Below, piece after piece: positions 53,391 through 61,569 of a DNA stretch of 64,000 nucleotides. Numbering within the stretch: the first letter of the stretch is position 1; each line of letters starts with the position of its first letter. The notes beneath the pieces were generated by a model, which searched no databases, was not told the DNA's origin, and worked only from the letters and a program-made list of their open reading frames with translations. The stretch comes from Paracoccaceae bacterium (GTDB lineage Bacteria > Pseudomonadota > Alphaproteobacteria > Rhodobacterales > Rhodobacteraceae). The position numbers and the translations under genes were made by a program. Where the stretch lies: contig REBU01000061.1 of NCBI GenBank assembly GCA_007692585.1, positions 92,762 to 156,761 of the forward strand. The letters are read 5' to 3'.

Positions 53391-53998
53391 TGGGGCCGAT
53401 TTATGCGATCACTGACCCTGACGCGCCTCGTGATGTCGTAGATCAGGCACTTGCGGCAGCGCGGGGCGGGGCATGGGCTGTGCAGTTGCGCGACAAGCTG
53501 GTGTCAGATGCTGATCTCGTCGCTGTGGCCCTCAGGCTGCACGCGCTGTTGCGTCCGCTTGGGGTGAAGCTGATCATCAATGACCGGCTAGAGGTCGCGC
53601 AGGCTGCAGATGCGGATGGTCTGCATATCGGGCAGGGCGACGGTGCGCCCGAGGTCGCGCGCACCCGGCTCGGCGCGGGCAAGCTGCTCGGGCTGTCGGT
53701 CGAGGCCCGTGCCCAATGCGCCGCGATCCCGGATTGTATAGACTATATCGGCGTCGGGCCGGTGCGCGCGACGGCCACGAAACCCGATCATGCGCCGCCG
53801 CTTGGCATGGAGGGGCTGGCCGCGATCATCGCGCAAGCTCGCATCCCGGCCTTTGCCATTGGCGGTATCGGCGCAGGTGATGCGCCCGCACTCAAGCACG
53901 CGGGCGCCATTGGCATGGCCGTAGTTACAGCAATTTCCCGCGCGCCAGACCCTGAAGCGGCCACACGGGCGCTTCGCGATGAATGGAGCGAAGCATGA
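53387..53998 (+). CDS. thiE: Thiamine phosphate synthase
   Basis: A 203-residue TIM-barrel enzyme that joins HMP pyrophosphate and thiazole phosphate. VQLRDKLVSD, LIINDRLEVAQAADADGLHI, the GLSVEAR segment and YIGVGPVRATATKPDHAPPL are the expected substrate-binding motifs, and FAIGGIGAGDAPAL is the phosphate site. Length fits ThiE. It overlaps thiM by four bases and thiD by four bases. Confidence 0.93.
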   Translation: MMGPIYAITDPDAPRDVVDQALAAARGGAWAVQLRDKLVSDADLVAVALRLHALLRPLGVKLIINDRLEVAQAADADGLHIGQGDGAPEVARTRLGAGKLLGLSVEARAQCAAIPDCIDYIGVGPVRATATKPDHAPPLGMEGLAAIIAQARIPAFAIGGIGAGDAPALKHAGAIGMAVVTAISRAPDPEAATRALRDEWSEA

Positions 53999-54795
53999 TC
54001 CCGAACATACTTTCCATAGCCGGGTCTGATCCTTCCGGCGGGGCTGGCATTCAGGCCGATATCAAGGCGATCTCGGCCTGTGGCGGCTATGCCATGGCGG
54101 CCGTAACAGCGCTCACGGTGCAAAACACCGTTGGGGTGCGCGATGTGCAGATGATCGCCCCCGATTTCATCGCCGCCCAGATCCTGGCGCTGCGCGACGA
54201 TATCCGTATCGATGCGGTCAAGATCGGCATGCTTGGGACCGCTGCGATCATCGAGAAGGTCGCGCAGGCGCTGGAGGGGCTGGAGGTGCCCATCGTGCTC
54301 GACCCTGTGATGGTCGCCAAGGGCGGCGACCGGCTTTTGCAGTCGGATGCGGTCGCGGCCCTGCGCGCGCTTTTGCCGCGCGCCAGCGTGATCACACCAA
54401 ATCTGCCCGAAGCTGCCGACCTTCTGGGCGAGGCTGAGGCCTCAACCCTTGCAGCCATGGAGGCACAGGCGCGCGCGCTTCTCGCCTTAGGCGTGGGGGC
54501 AGTGGTGCTCAAGGGCGGCCATCTCGCAGGGCCAGTCAGCCCCGATTTGCTGGCCGGGATACAGGGCTTCACATGGCTGCAGGGGCCGCGCTTTGCCACT
54601 GACAAGACCCACGGCACTGGCTGCACGCTGTCTTCGGCACTCGCCACTTTTCTTGGCCGCGGGCTGCCCATGCCGCACGCCGTCGCGCGCGCCAAAGCCT
54701 ATGTCGCTGACGCTATTTCCGGGGCCGATATGCTCGATGTCGGCCGCGGCCATGGTCCGACCCATCATTTCCATGCCTTGAAAGACAAATCATGA
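53995..54795 (+). CDS. thiD: Hydroxymethylpyrimidine/phosphomethylpyrimidine kinase
   Basis: A 266-residue ribokinase-fold enzyme that phosphorylates HMP and HMP-P. ILSIAGSDPSGGAGIQADIK is the family N-terminus, DPVMVAKGGDRLL the substrate-binding segment, and DKTHGTGCTLSSALATFLGR the anion-hole/ATP motif with the catalytic aspartate region. Start ATG 53995 overlaps the thiE stop; a frame opening 12 bases earlier is less likely. It overlaps tenA by four bases. Confidence 0.95.
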   Translation: MIPNILSIAGSDPSGGAGIQADIKAISACGGYAMAAVTALTVQNTVGVRDVQMIAPDFIAAQILALRDDIRIDAVKIGMLGTAAIIEKVAQALEGLEVPIVLDPVMVAKGGDRLLQSDAVAALRALLPRASVITPNLPEAADLLGEAEASTLAAMEAQARALLALGVGAVVLKGGHLAGPVSPDLLAGIQGFTWLQGPRFATDKTHGTGCTLSSALATFLGRGLPMPHAVARAKAYVADAISGADMLDVGRGHGPTHHFHALKDKS

Positions 54796-55463
54796 CCTTC
54801 ACGCAAACTGTCATCGCGCAGACATCCGATCTCTGCGCAGCCATCCGTGCAATGCCCTTCAACCGAGAACTTGCCACCGGGACGCTCGCGCCAGCGGTAT
54901 TTCGGCATTACATGATCCAGGACGCGCATTACCTCGAAGGGTTCGCGCGCGCCCTCGCGCTTACGAGCGCGCGTGCGCCCGATGCCGATGCCGTGCGCCA
55001 GCTTGCACAATCGGCCGCAGGCGCAATCGCTGTCGAGCGGCAGATGCATGATCATTATCTCGGTCGGTTCGGGGTTACGGCGGCCGAATTTGCCGCAACC
55101 CCGCGCAGTCCAGCGTGTGATCAGTATGTCACTTTCCTGATCGCCACTGCCGCGACCAAAAGCCCTGCGATTTCGCTTGCCGCGCTCTTGCCCTGTTTCT
55201 GGGTCTACCGCGATGTCGGGCATGACATCGCCGCGCATGTTGTCGCAGAAAACCCTTATCAAGAGTGGATCGACACATATTCGGGACCCGCTTTCGACGC
55301 CTCGGTCACTGCCGCATGCGTGTTGGCCGATCGTATGGCCGCGCAGGCAAGCGCACAGGAGCGCGCGCAGATGGAGACGCATTTCGCCCGCAGCACATTG
55401 ATGGAATGGATGTTCTGGGACAGCGCCTATCACCAGCGCAGCTGGCCCGATCCGCTCGCGTGA
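54792..55463 (+). CDS. tenA: Thiaminase II / aminopyrimidine aminohydrolase
   Basis: A 223-residue all-helical protein of the TenA family. MPFNRELATGTLAPAVFRHY, YMIQDAHYLEGFARALAL and the C-terminal LMEWMFWDSAYHQRSWP carry the conserved Tyr/Glu/Phe residues. With the active-site cysteine in SPACDQYVTFL it should hydrolyse formylaminopyrimidine-type breakdown products of thiamine, fitting a salvage operon (thiM, thiE, thiD) with no thiC or thiG here. Ends back to back with the convergent ubiG-like gene. Confidence 0.9.
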   Translation: MTFTQTVIAQTSDLCAAIRAMPFNRELATGTLAPAVFRHYMIQDAHYLEGFARALALTSARAPDADAVRQLAQSAAGAIAVERQMHDHYLGRFGVTAAEFAATPRSPACDQYVTFLIATAATKSPAISLAALLPCFWVYRDVGHDIAAHVVAENPYQEWIDTYSGPAFDASVTAACVLADRMAAQASAQERAQMETHFARSTLMEWMFWDSAYHQRSWPDPLA

Positions 55464-56168
55464 TCACAATGCGCTAGGTTTGCGCGCGACGCCCATGTAA
55501 AGGATCGCGGTCAGGGGCAGGCGACCAAATGTCAGATCACCGCGCCGCGTGATCCCGCGCGGGCCCAGCCCGGTGAACCGCCCCGGAACCAGCCCGGCGA
55601 ATTGCAGCCCCTTGCGCAGCTCGGCGGGTTTGATGAACATTGCCGGGTCATGCGTGCCTCTGGGCAGAAGCCGCAGGATATCCTCGGCCATTGTGATGGT
55701 CGCAAGCCGCGCCAGCGGGTTGCGGTTGATCGTGTCGAACAGGAATAGCCCGCCGGGGCGCAGCACGCGGGCAGTTTCGGCCAGCACCTGCGCCAGATCG
55801 CGCACATGTTCCAGGACATCGACGCAGACGACAGCATCGAAGCTGGCATCCGAATAGGGCAAAGCCTCGCCCATGCCTGTGTCATAGCGGATGTCGCGCC
55901 CGTGTGCTTGCGCATGGGCGCGCGCGGCGGCGATGGCCTCGGCGGCGGGGTCGATGCCCGTCACGCGCGCGCCACGATCATCGAGCGCCTCGGCCATGAA
56001 CCCGCCCGCGCAGCCCAGATCAAGCACCTCGCGACCGGTCCAGTCGATCTCGCGGTCCATCCAGGACAGCCGCCCCGGCACAAGGTTCTTGAGCGTGCGC
56101 ACCCAACGGATTTCGTCGGACCACCACTTGTCGGCCACCTCGTCGTAAATACTCAGATCATTGCGCAT
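55464..56168 (-). CDS. UbiG-like O-methyltransferase
   Basis: A 234-residue class I SAM methyltransferase. VLDLGCAGGFMAEALDDRGA is motif I, VVCVDVLEHVRDLAQVLAET the motif II/III area, and FDTINRNPLARLATITMAED plus THDPAMFIKPAELR are strongly UbiG-like. UbiG methylates two hydroxyl groups in ubiquinone synthesis. Alphaproteobacteria often carry a second paralogue of this type, so the essential ubiG may lie elsewhere. Start at 56168 overlaps the stop of the MddA-like gene by 11 bases. Confidence 0.82.
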   Translation of the reverse strand: MRNDLSIYDEVADKWWSDEIRWVRTLKNLVPGRLSWMDREIDWTGREVLDLGCAGGFMAEALDDRGARVTGIDPAAEAIAAARAHAQAHGRDIRYDTGMGEALPYSDASFDAVVCVDVLEHVRDLAQVLAETARVLRPGGLFLFDTINRNPLARLATITMAEDILRLLPRGTHDPAMFIKPAELRKGLQFAGLVPGRFTGLGPRGITRRGDLTFGRLPLTAILYMGVARKPSAL

Positions 56169-56973
56169 CTTGGTGTCTCCGGGCGATTTTGGGCAGGACA
56201 TACGGCACGCGGGCACGATATCGGGCGAACCGCGCGCCATAGCGCGCGGCAAAACGGCGTTCCTTCAGGCGCGGGGCGAGTAGGCAATATGCCGTATAGC
56301 TGATCGCAAGGGCCAGTTGATCGGGCGTCCAGACCGGCACTGTCCAGAGCGTCAGCGCGAAGGCCACATAGATCGGCTGGCGGATCACGCGAAACAGGCC
56401 CAAGCTTGGCATGTCGGGAAAGCGCGGGGCGATCCGTGCCATCAGGGACATCCAGCCAAGCGCGCCGGATTGCACTTCAGCGCCCGCGTCGAAGCTGGCC
56501 TTGATCAGCAACAGCCATGCGCTGGCATAGGCCATGCAGATCACCCAGAAAACTGCTCCCTCGGCTTGCCACCAGATGATCCCCGATGGCGTCCAGAGCG
56601 CAAATAGCGCCAGAAGCTGCAGCGACGCGATCAGCGCATAGGTCGTAGTCGCGAGTGTCGCGCCATGCGGGCCGGGGATCAGCCGGGTAAGCAGGCGGCT
56701 CCCCGGTCCGGTGAGCAGAAGCGAGTGGGCGAGCGGGAATTGCGCGATCAGCGCGGCATTCGCGATCCATGCCCAAGGCTGCGGGACACGCCCGAAGCTT
56801 GCGCTCATGCCAAAGAACATGGCCGCGATCATGGCCAGAACCGCGGCGGCGAAGATCAGATGCGTTGCAAGCCCAAGGCTCAGGGCAAGTGCGATGCGCC
56901 CTGGTCCAGGCGCGGGGCGCATCGCCGCTGTGATCAGCCGCAGCAAACCGGCGACGCGGGGATCATCGCGCAT
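56158..56973 (-). CDS. Membrane methyltransferase of the NnrU/isoprenylcysteine methyltransferase type (MddA-like)
   Basis: A 271-residue membrane protein with about six hydrophobic helices. The C-terminal GLFRVIRQPIYVAFALTLWT and LKERRFAARYGARFARYRAR resemble the SAM-binding end of isoprenylcysteine carboxyl methyltransferases and of MddA, which makes DMS from methanethiol. The N-terminal half is a poorer match. If it is MddA, the organism could make DMS by two routes (with dddL); the generic family assignment is safer. It overlaps the next minus-strand genes by 11 bases on each side, so a three-gene operon is likely. Confidence 0.55.
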   Translation of the reverse strand: MRDDPRVAGLLRLITAAMRPAPGPGRIALALSLGLATHLIFAAAVLAMIAAMFFGMSASFGRVPQPWAWIANAALIAQFPLAHSLLLTGPGSRLLTRLIPGPHGATLATTTYALIASLQLLALFALWTPSGIIWWQAEGAVFWVICMAYASAWLLLIKASFDAGAEVQSGALGWMSLMARIAPRFPDMPSLGLFRVIRQPIYVAFALTLWTVPVWTPDQLALAISYTAYCLLAPRLKERRFAARYGARFARYRARVPYVLPKIARRHQDAQ

Positions 56974-57907
56974 GTGCTGGCCCTGTTATTGCCGCAGCTA
57001 TCGCAGCTCCGCTCTGGAACGCGTGTTCGGCGCGCGCGCCGAGACACCAGTCGCCGCCAAGATAGAGATTTGTCGCGCGGTCACTTAGATACGGCGCACC
57101 GAGTGGCCGGATGGTTTGCGCATAGCGCCAGCGATGGGCGCGGAGGTGCAACGCGGTTTGCGGTTGAGTGCCGATGACATCGCACAGAAGCGGAAGCATC
57201 TGCGCCGCGATGTCTTCAGGGCTGTTTTCCAGATACTGCGCCGAAAACTTTGGCCCGGCCTGCGCGACCCAAGTCACGGCTGCAGTCCTGCGCCCCAGCT
57301 TGCTGCTGTCCTGCGCAATCCACGCGAGCGGATGGTCGGGGTCCGAACGCTGCGAAAAAGGACGCGGGCTGCCCGGTGGAAAAGCAGCCATCAGGGTCAG
57401 GCAGGGGCGCATTTCGACCTCAGTCAGCGCACCCGCGAGTGGATGCGTGGGGCCAAGCAGCTGCAGAGCCTGTGGCGCAGGTATGGTCAGCACAAGGCGC
57501 TGCGCCTGAAACGCTTCGCCAGGGCTTGAGAGCATCCAGCGCCGGTCGCGATAGGCAAGGGCCGTGATCTCGATCCCCTGACGCAGATCCAGCCCTTCGG
57601 CCAGCCGGCGCGGGAGCTGCGACATTCCCGGCACGCCCACCAGTCCGCCATCCTGATCCCATGCGGCGGCACCTGTGTCACGCATCAGCGTTGCGAAAGC
57701 GGCGTTTTGCGCGGGCAAGACCTGAGCCCCGTGATCGAAGCTGATCTCGCCAATTTCCAGCGTGACGCGACGGGTGGCCATGCGCCCGCCAATCCCGCGC
57801 CCCTTGTCGAGCACGATGACTGTGCCGCCAGCCTGCGCCAGTGCACGAGCGCAGCTGATCCCCGCAATTCCGGACCCTATCACGATACTGTCCGCTGCGC
57901 GCTTCAT
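56963..57907 (-). CDS. FAD-dependent oxidoreductase, renalase/amine-oxidase-like
   Basis: A 314-residue flavoprotein. The N-terminal dinucleotide-binding motif SIVIGSGIAGISCARALAQA and the GRGIGGRMATRR segment that follows are typical of renalase-like NAD(P)/FAD enzymes. The C-terminal YLGGDWCLGARAEHAFQSG is the second FAD contact. Family members oxidise off-pathway dihydropyridine nucleotides or amines; the substrate is unknown. Start MKRAADS at 57907. First gene of the minus-strand operon with the MddA-like and UbiG-like genes. Confidence 0.83.
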   Translation of the reverse strand: MKRAADSIVIGSGIAGISCARALAQAGGTVIVLDKGRGIGGRMATRRVTLEIGEISFDHGAQVLPAQNAAFATLMRDTGAAAWDQDGGLVGVPGMSQLPRRLAEGLDLRQGIEITALAYRDRRWMLSSPGEAFQAQRLVLTIPAPQALQLLGPTHPLAGALTEVEMRPCLTLMAAFPPGSPRPFSQRSDPDHPLAWIAQDSSKLGRRTAAVTWVAQAGPKFSAQYLENSPEDIAAQMLPLLCDVIGTQPQTALHLRAHRWRYAQTIRPLGAPYLSDRATNLYLGGDWCLGARAEHAFQSGAAIAAAITGPAHAR

Positions 57908-58031
57908 CTGCCGGCTCTCTGTATCCACGTGTGGCAGTGGAAGTATCGCCCCGAAGCCTGCCGTCAATTGACGAACTGCCGCACTGCCCCAGATTGATGC
58001 GCGCGACAGACCGGGACCAGAAGGAGCGCCC

Positions 58032-58244
58032 ATGACCCCAGACCCGCTGGACCGGGCCACGATCGAGGAGATCGTCGAGATGGCGTTGAGCGACCACATC
58101 GCCTTCGCGCACATCCGTGCCCTGCACGGATTGCAGCCCGATCAGGTCAAGGCGCTGATGCGTGCCGAGCTGAAACCCGGCAGTTACCGCGCCTGGCGCA
58201 AACGGGTGCGGGCGCTGGGCACCCGCCGCGCCGTCTACAAATGA
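58032..58244 (+). CDS. TIGR03643/DUF2805 small protein
   Basis: A 70-residue protein with EIVEMALSDHIAFAHIRALH and LKPGSYRAWRKRVRALGTRR, the two conserved blocks of the TIGR03643/DUF2805 family. The Ser-x-Tyr...WRKRV arrangement suggests a small nucleic-acid or protein-binding domain, but the function is unknown. The stop overlaps the PPOX-like gene start by four bases, so they are co-expressed. Confidence 0.82.
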   Translation: MTPDPLDRATIEEIVEMALSDHIAFAHIRALHGLQPDQVKALMRAELKPGSYRAWRKRVRALGTRRAVYK

Positions 58245-58810
58245 GCGCCGATCCACATCCCTGGGCGCGGACGCTGGAGGGGCTTCATGCGCAAGCCTGG
58301 GCGCGGCTGGGGCGCGGCGTGCATGATCGCCACGCAACCGCCCGCCATCCAACACTTGCCACAGTGAGCGCGGAGGGCAGGCCGCAAGCGCGCACAGTGG
58401 TCCTGCGCGGCGTAGAGCGGGGGAGCGCGACCCTGCAGGTTTACACGGATCTGCAGTCGGCCAAGGTCGCAGAGCTGCGCGCCTCGCCCTTCGCGGCGGT
58501 GCATGTCTGGGACAGCGGCGCGCATCTGCAGATCAGGCTTCAGGCCGAAGTCACGATCCTCAGCGGGGTCGCGTCCGCCGCGATCTGGGCACAACTGCCC
58601 CAACATGGTCGCAGCGCCTATGGTAGTGCTCCTGCGCCTGGAGCGCCTGTGCCTGCGGCGCTGGATTATTCCAAGACACCTGACCCATCGGCCTTTGCCA
58701 TCCTCAGCCTTGCGGTCACGGAGGTGGACCTGCTGCATCTGGGCACGGATCATCGCCGTGCGCGGTTTCGTCGCGCCTCTGGTTGGTCGGGGGAGTGGCT
58801 TGTGCCTTGA
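58241..58810 (+). CDS. Pyridoxamine 5'-phosphate oxidase-family flavoprotein
   Basis: A 189-residue split-barrel FMN-binding protein. RHPTLATVSAEGRPQARTVV and DLQSAKVAELRASPFAAVHV correspond to the FMN-binding strands of PNPOx-like proteins; SKTPDPSAFAILSLAVTEVD is family-like near the C-terminus. It is shorter than PdxH and lacks its C-terminal PLP-binding signature, so a general flavin reductase or heme-utilisation-like role is more likely than vitamin B6 synthesis. Co-transcribed with the TIGR03643 gene. Confidence 0.8.
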   Translation: MSADPHPWARTLEGLHAQAWARLGRGVHDRHATARHPTLATVSAEGRPQARTVVLRGVERGSATLQVYTDLQSAKVAELRASPFAAVHVWDSGAHLQIRLQAEVTILSGVASAAIWAQLPQHGRSAYGSAPAPGAPVPAALDYSKTPDPSAFAILSLAVTEVDLLHLGTDHRRARFRRASGWSGEWLVP

Positions 58811-58886
58811 TCTTCTGCCTGATGGGGGTTGCGCGGTGGGCGCGACTTGCGCATGGTGAAGAAGTCAGGAAAACCCGGAGAATGCG

Positions 58887-59270
58887 ATGTCCTCGACCAA
58901 AGTTCAGACGGATCAAGCCGCATTGCGGGAGTTGCTGGAGCGCGATGAGACGGATATGAGCGTGGTCTTTTCCGACCCGCATCTTCCAGACAATCCGATG
59001 ATCTTTGTCAGCGACGAATTTCAGGCACAGACAGGCTACAGTGTCGAAGAAGCCGTCGGGCGCAATTGCCGCTTTCTGCAAGGACCGGACACCAGCCCGC
59101 ATGCCATCGATGCGATCCGCCGCGCGCTGCGCGCCGAAACGCGCTTCACCATCGACATCCTGAACTATCGCAAGGATGGAACGGCTTTTGTGAACCGGTT
59201 GCGGATCCGGCCCATTTATGACGCGCAGGGGCGGCTTTTGTTTTTCGCAGGCGCGCAGAACCCGGTCTGA
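58887..59270 (+). CDS. Short LOV-domain blue-light photoreceptor
   Basis: A 127-residue PAS/LOV protein. The photoactive motif GRNCRFLQGPDT has the reactive cysteine at residue 61, the FMN-contact arginine/glutamine after it, and the terminal glutamine in FFAGAQNPV (Q125) that flips after photoadduct formation. NYRKDGTAFVNRLRIRPIYD is the conserved LOV core. There is only a short N-terminal helix and no effector domain, as in the 'short LOV' proteins of marine Rhodobacteraceae and Pseudomonas. It must signal through dimer or partner changes. Confidence 0.93.
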   Translation: MSSTKVQTDQAALRELLERDETDMSVVFSDPHLPDNPMIFVSDEFQAQTGYSVEEAVGRNCRFLQGPDTSPHAIDAIRRALRAETRFTIDILNYRKDGTAFVNRLRIRPIYDAQGRLLFFAGAQNPV

Positions 59271-59272
59271 GA

Positions 59273-59809
59273 TCAGTGGCTCAGTGGTCGGCGCGCGACC
59301 AGATAGGGGTTTTGCGCGTAGGCGCCGAAGATCTCGTCCGCGACGAGCTCCAGACCGGCCTGATCCAGCGCTTGCAACACCTCTGCACGGCCAAGCATTT
59401 GTGTTGCCGGGAAAAGACCGAGAACGCGCAAGATTCTGAAAAACAGGCGCAGGCTTGTTCTGATTTCGGCGAAGCACCACACTTTGCAGATCAGCACCCC
59501 GCCTGGGCGCAGACTGGCCGCGATGTCGTGCAAGAGGGTCGGCATGTCATCGACCAGATGCAGCAGATTGAAAGCGCAGATCGCATCGAACGGCGCATCG
59601 CGCAAGGCGTCACGGGCTTCGGCGACGCGAAAACTGACCCTCTCTGCCCCGGGTTTGGCGCTTGCGATGCGGATCATCTCGGGGGAGAAATCCGTGGCGA
59701 TCCATTCCGCGACGCCCGGCGCCAGACGAATGCCCGTGCCGCCCGTCCCGCAACCGAGCTCCAGCACGCGGTCGGTCGTGGTCAGCCGGGCCGCTGTGGC
59801 CGTCAGCAT
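59273..59809 (-). CDS. Class I SAM methyltransferase with coding potential upstream of its only ATG
   Basis: A 178-residue reading from ATG 59809, with motif I VLELGCGTGGTGIRLAPGVA and IATDFSPEMIRIAS, typical of small-molecule SAM methyltransferases. The frame stays open upstream to 59938 and reads ATDRHRKFWDRIAERYAARP, which looks like the natural N-terminus of this family. No ATG, GTG or TTG lies in that stretch; the best candidate is ATC at 59899-59897 with AGAGG upstream. The real protein is therefore probably about 208 residues with an unusual or mutated start. Substrate unknown. It ends three bases after the convergent LOV gene. Confidence 0.75.
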   Translation of the reverse strand: MLTATAARLTTTDRVLELGCGTGGTGIRLAPGVAEWIATDFSPEMIRIASAKPGAERVSFRVAEARDALRDAPFDAICAFNLLHLVDDMPTLLHDIAASLRPGGVLICKVWCFAEIRTSLRLFFRILRVLGLFPATQMLGRAEVLQALDQAGLELVADEIFGAYAQNPYLVARRPLSH

Positions 59810-60070
59810 CGCCTCATAGGCAGGGACATCCTTGAGCGGGCGCGCGGCGTAGCGCTCCGCGATGCGGTCCCAGAATTTCCTGTGGCGATCTGTAGCGATG
59901 GGAAAACCTCTGATCCGCGTGTCAGACCCTCCATGCCATTAACGTTCCACCGATGCGAGGGCGGATTGATGCGATTATGACGAATTGCCCCAGCGGTCAG
60001 AAACATCGCTTGCACTTTCGCGCAGGATTGTCGCAGGTGGTGACATGACGCGCAGGAGGAATGACGCGAT

Positions 60071-61051
60071 ATGGTGAGGGTGGCCATCAACGGCTTCGGT
60101 CGGATCGGACGGACTGTGCTGCGGGCATGGTTGCAGGGGCATTGGCCGGATATCGAAATCGTCGCGATCAACGATATCGCCACCGCGGAAGATTGCGCCT
60201 ACCTGTTCGAATATGACAGCGTCTATGGTCCGCTGGGCACGGACGTGCGGCTGTCAGAGGGCATGTTGCAGATCGGCGAGCGGGGCCTGCGCCTGACGCA
60301 TGCGGCAGATCTGTCAACGCTGGATCTGTCGGATATCGATCTGGTCATGGAATGCACCGGCCGCGCGGATACCGTACCGGTTGCGCGGCGGGGGTTGCGC
60401 GCGGGCGCGCGACGGGTGCTCATTTCCGGCCCTTCGGAGGCTGCGGAAATCACGCTGGTGCTTGGCGCGAATGATGATCAACTCACGCCCGATCACACGC
60501 TGATTTCGAATGCGTCCTGCACCACGAATGCGCTCGCGCCATTGGCGAAATTGATCAACGCCCACTGGGGCATCGAGACAGGGTTCATGACGACAGTGCA
60601 TTGCTACACTGGCAGCCAGCCTACGGTCGACGCCCCGCGCGGCGATCCGGCGCGCTCGCGGGCGGCCGCGCTGTCGATGGTGCCGACAACAACGAGCGCG
60701 CAGGTCTTGCTTGAGCGCGTCCTGCCGGAGTTGGAGGGCCGTCTGCTTGGTGCCGCGATCAGGGTTCCGACGGCCTCTGTCTCAGCTGTTGATCTGGCCG
60801 TCACCTTGCGCAGTCAGGTGACGATCGAGGTCGTGAACGCTGCCTTTCAGGACGCGGGCGGGGTGATCGGCTGGACAGCGCGGCCCCTTGTCTCGGTCGA
60901 TTTGCGGGCGCGGTCCGAAAGCATCGTAATGGCACTTCCCGAGACCCGACTGACAAGGGCAGGCATGCTGCGTGTGTTCGGATGGTATGACAATGAATGG
61001 GGGTTTTCCTGTCGTATGCTGGATATGGCGCGGCGAATTTCTGGGGTGTGA
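60071..61051 (+). CDS. gap: Glyceraldehyde-3-phosphate dehydrogenase, type I
   Basis: A 326-residue enzyme. VRVAINGFGRIGRTVLRAWL is the NAD-binding N-terminus, SNASCTTNALAPLAKLIN holds the catalytic cysteine and the paired threonine, and GWYDNEWGFSCRMLDMARRI is the conserved C-terminus. Rhodobacteraceae often have more than one gap gene; D-erythrose-4-phosphate dehydrogenase (Epd) is the main alternative and cannot be ruled out. Not in an obvious operon; cspA follows after 164 bases. Confidence 0.9.
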   Translation: MVRVAINGFGRIGRTVLRAWLQGHWPDIEIVAINDIATAEDCAYLFEYDSVYGPLGTDVRLSEGMLQIGERGLRLTHAADLSTLDLSDIDLVMECTGRADTVPVARRGLRAGARRVLISGPSEAAEITLVLGANDDQLTPDHTLISNASCTTNALAPLAKLINAHWGIETGFMTTVHCYTGSQPTVDAPRGDPARSRAAALSMVPTTTSAQVLLERVLPELEGRLLGAAIRVPTASVSAVDLAVTLRSQVTIEVVNAAFQDAGGVIGWTARPLVSVDLRARSESIVMALPETRLTRAGMLRVFGWYDNEWGFSCRMLDMARRISGV

Positions 61052-61215
61052 TCATGAATTCCCCTTGCAATTCATCCGCGCAACCGCCATCTTCATCGAG
61101 CGACGTTACCTCTATCGACCACTGTTCTCCGCTTCGGCTACAGTCACTTCGATCTTGCAATGACTGAGCCGGGCTGCCGCATGTCGTGGGCAGCATAAAT
61201 ATTAGGAGACTTCAC
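61052..61215 (+). promoter_or_regulatory. Long 5' leader region of the cold-shock gene
   Basis: 164 gene-free bases between gap and cspA. Cold-shock mRNAs of the CspA type typically have long structured 5' leaders that control translation by temperature, and this region is of suitable length. GGCAGCATAAATATTAGGAG just before the start contains the ribosome-binding site. No specific cold box was recognised. Confidence 0.4.
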
Positions 61216-61422
61216 ATGGCCACTGGCACAGTGAAATGGTTCAACGCAACCAAAGGTTTTGGCTTCATTCAACCCGATGGCGGTTCCAAGGACGTTTTCG
61301 TTCATATTTCCGCTGTTGAGCGCGCTGGCCTGCGCGGTCTGGACGACGGTCAGAAAGTGACCTTCGATCTGGAAAAAGGTCGCGACGGTCGCGAATCCGC
61401 CAGCAATCTCTCGCTGGCCTGA
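61216..61422 (+). CDS. Cold-shock protein, CspA family
   Basis: A 68-residue single-domain OB-fold protein. RNP1 is seen as [10 protein letters not shown] and RNP2 as [13 protein letters not shown], with the [12 protein letters not shown] start. It binds single-stranded RNA/DNA and melts secondary structure. Length and motifs match the CspA/CspD family of alphaproteobacteria. Start ATG 61216 behind TTAGGAGACTTC. A terminator follows. Confidence 0.95.
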   Translation: MATGTVKWFNATKGFGFIQPDGGSKDVFVHISAVERAGLRGLDDGQKVTFDLEKGRDGRESASNLSLA

Positions 61423-61469
61423 AGCAAAACTCCCTGATTGCAGGGATCTTGTGTTTGAAGATTTGAGGT

Positions 61470-61494
61470 CGCCCAAATTTTGGGCGGCTTTTTT
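61470..61494 (+). terminator. Rho-independent terminator of the cold-shock gene
   Basis: CGCCCA (61470-61475) pairs with TGGGCG (61481-61486), with inner A-T pairing, followed by GCTTTTTT to 61494. A smaller hairpin CCCTG/CAGGG lies just after the stop codon at about 61431-61445. Confidence 0.85.
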
Positions 61495-61569
61495 GCTTCT
61501 ACTGGTCGGAGCTCGGTTTGACGGGCCGTGGCTTTGGACATCATCGCCAGATGCGCTACAGTTCACGAC

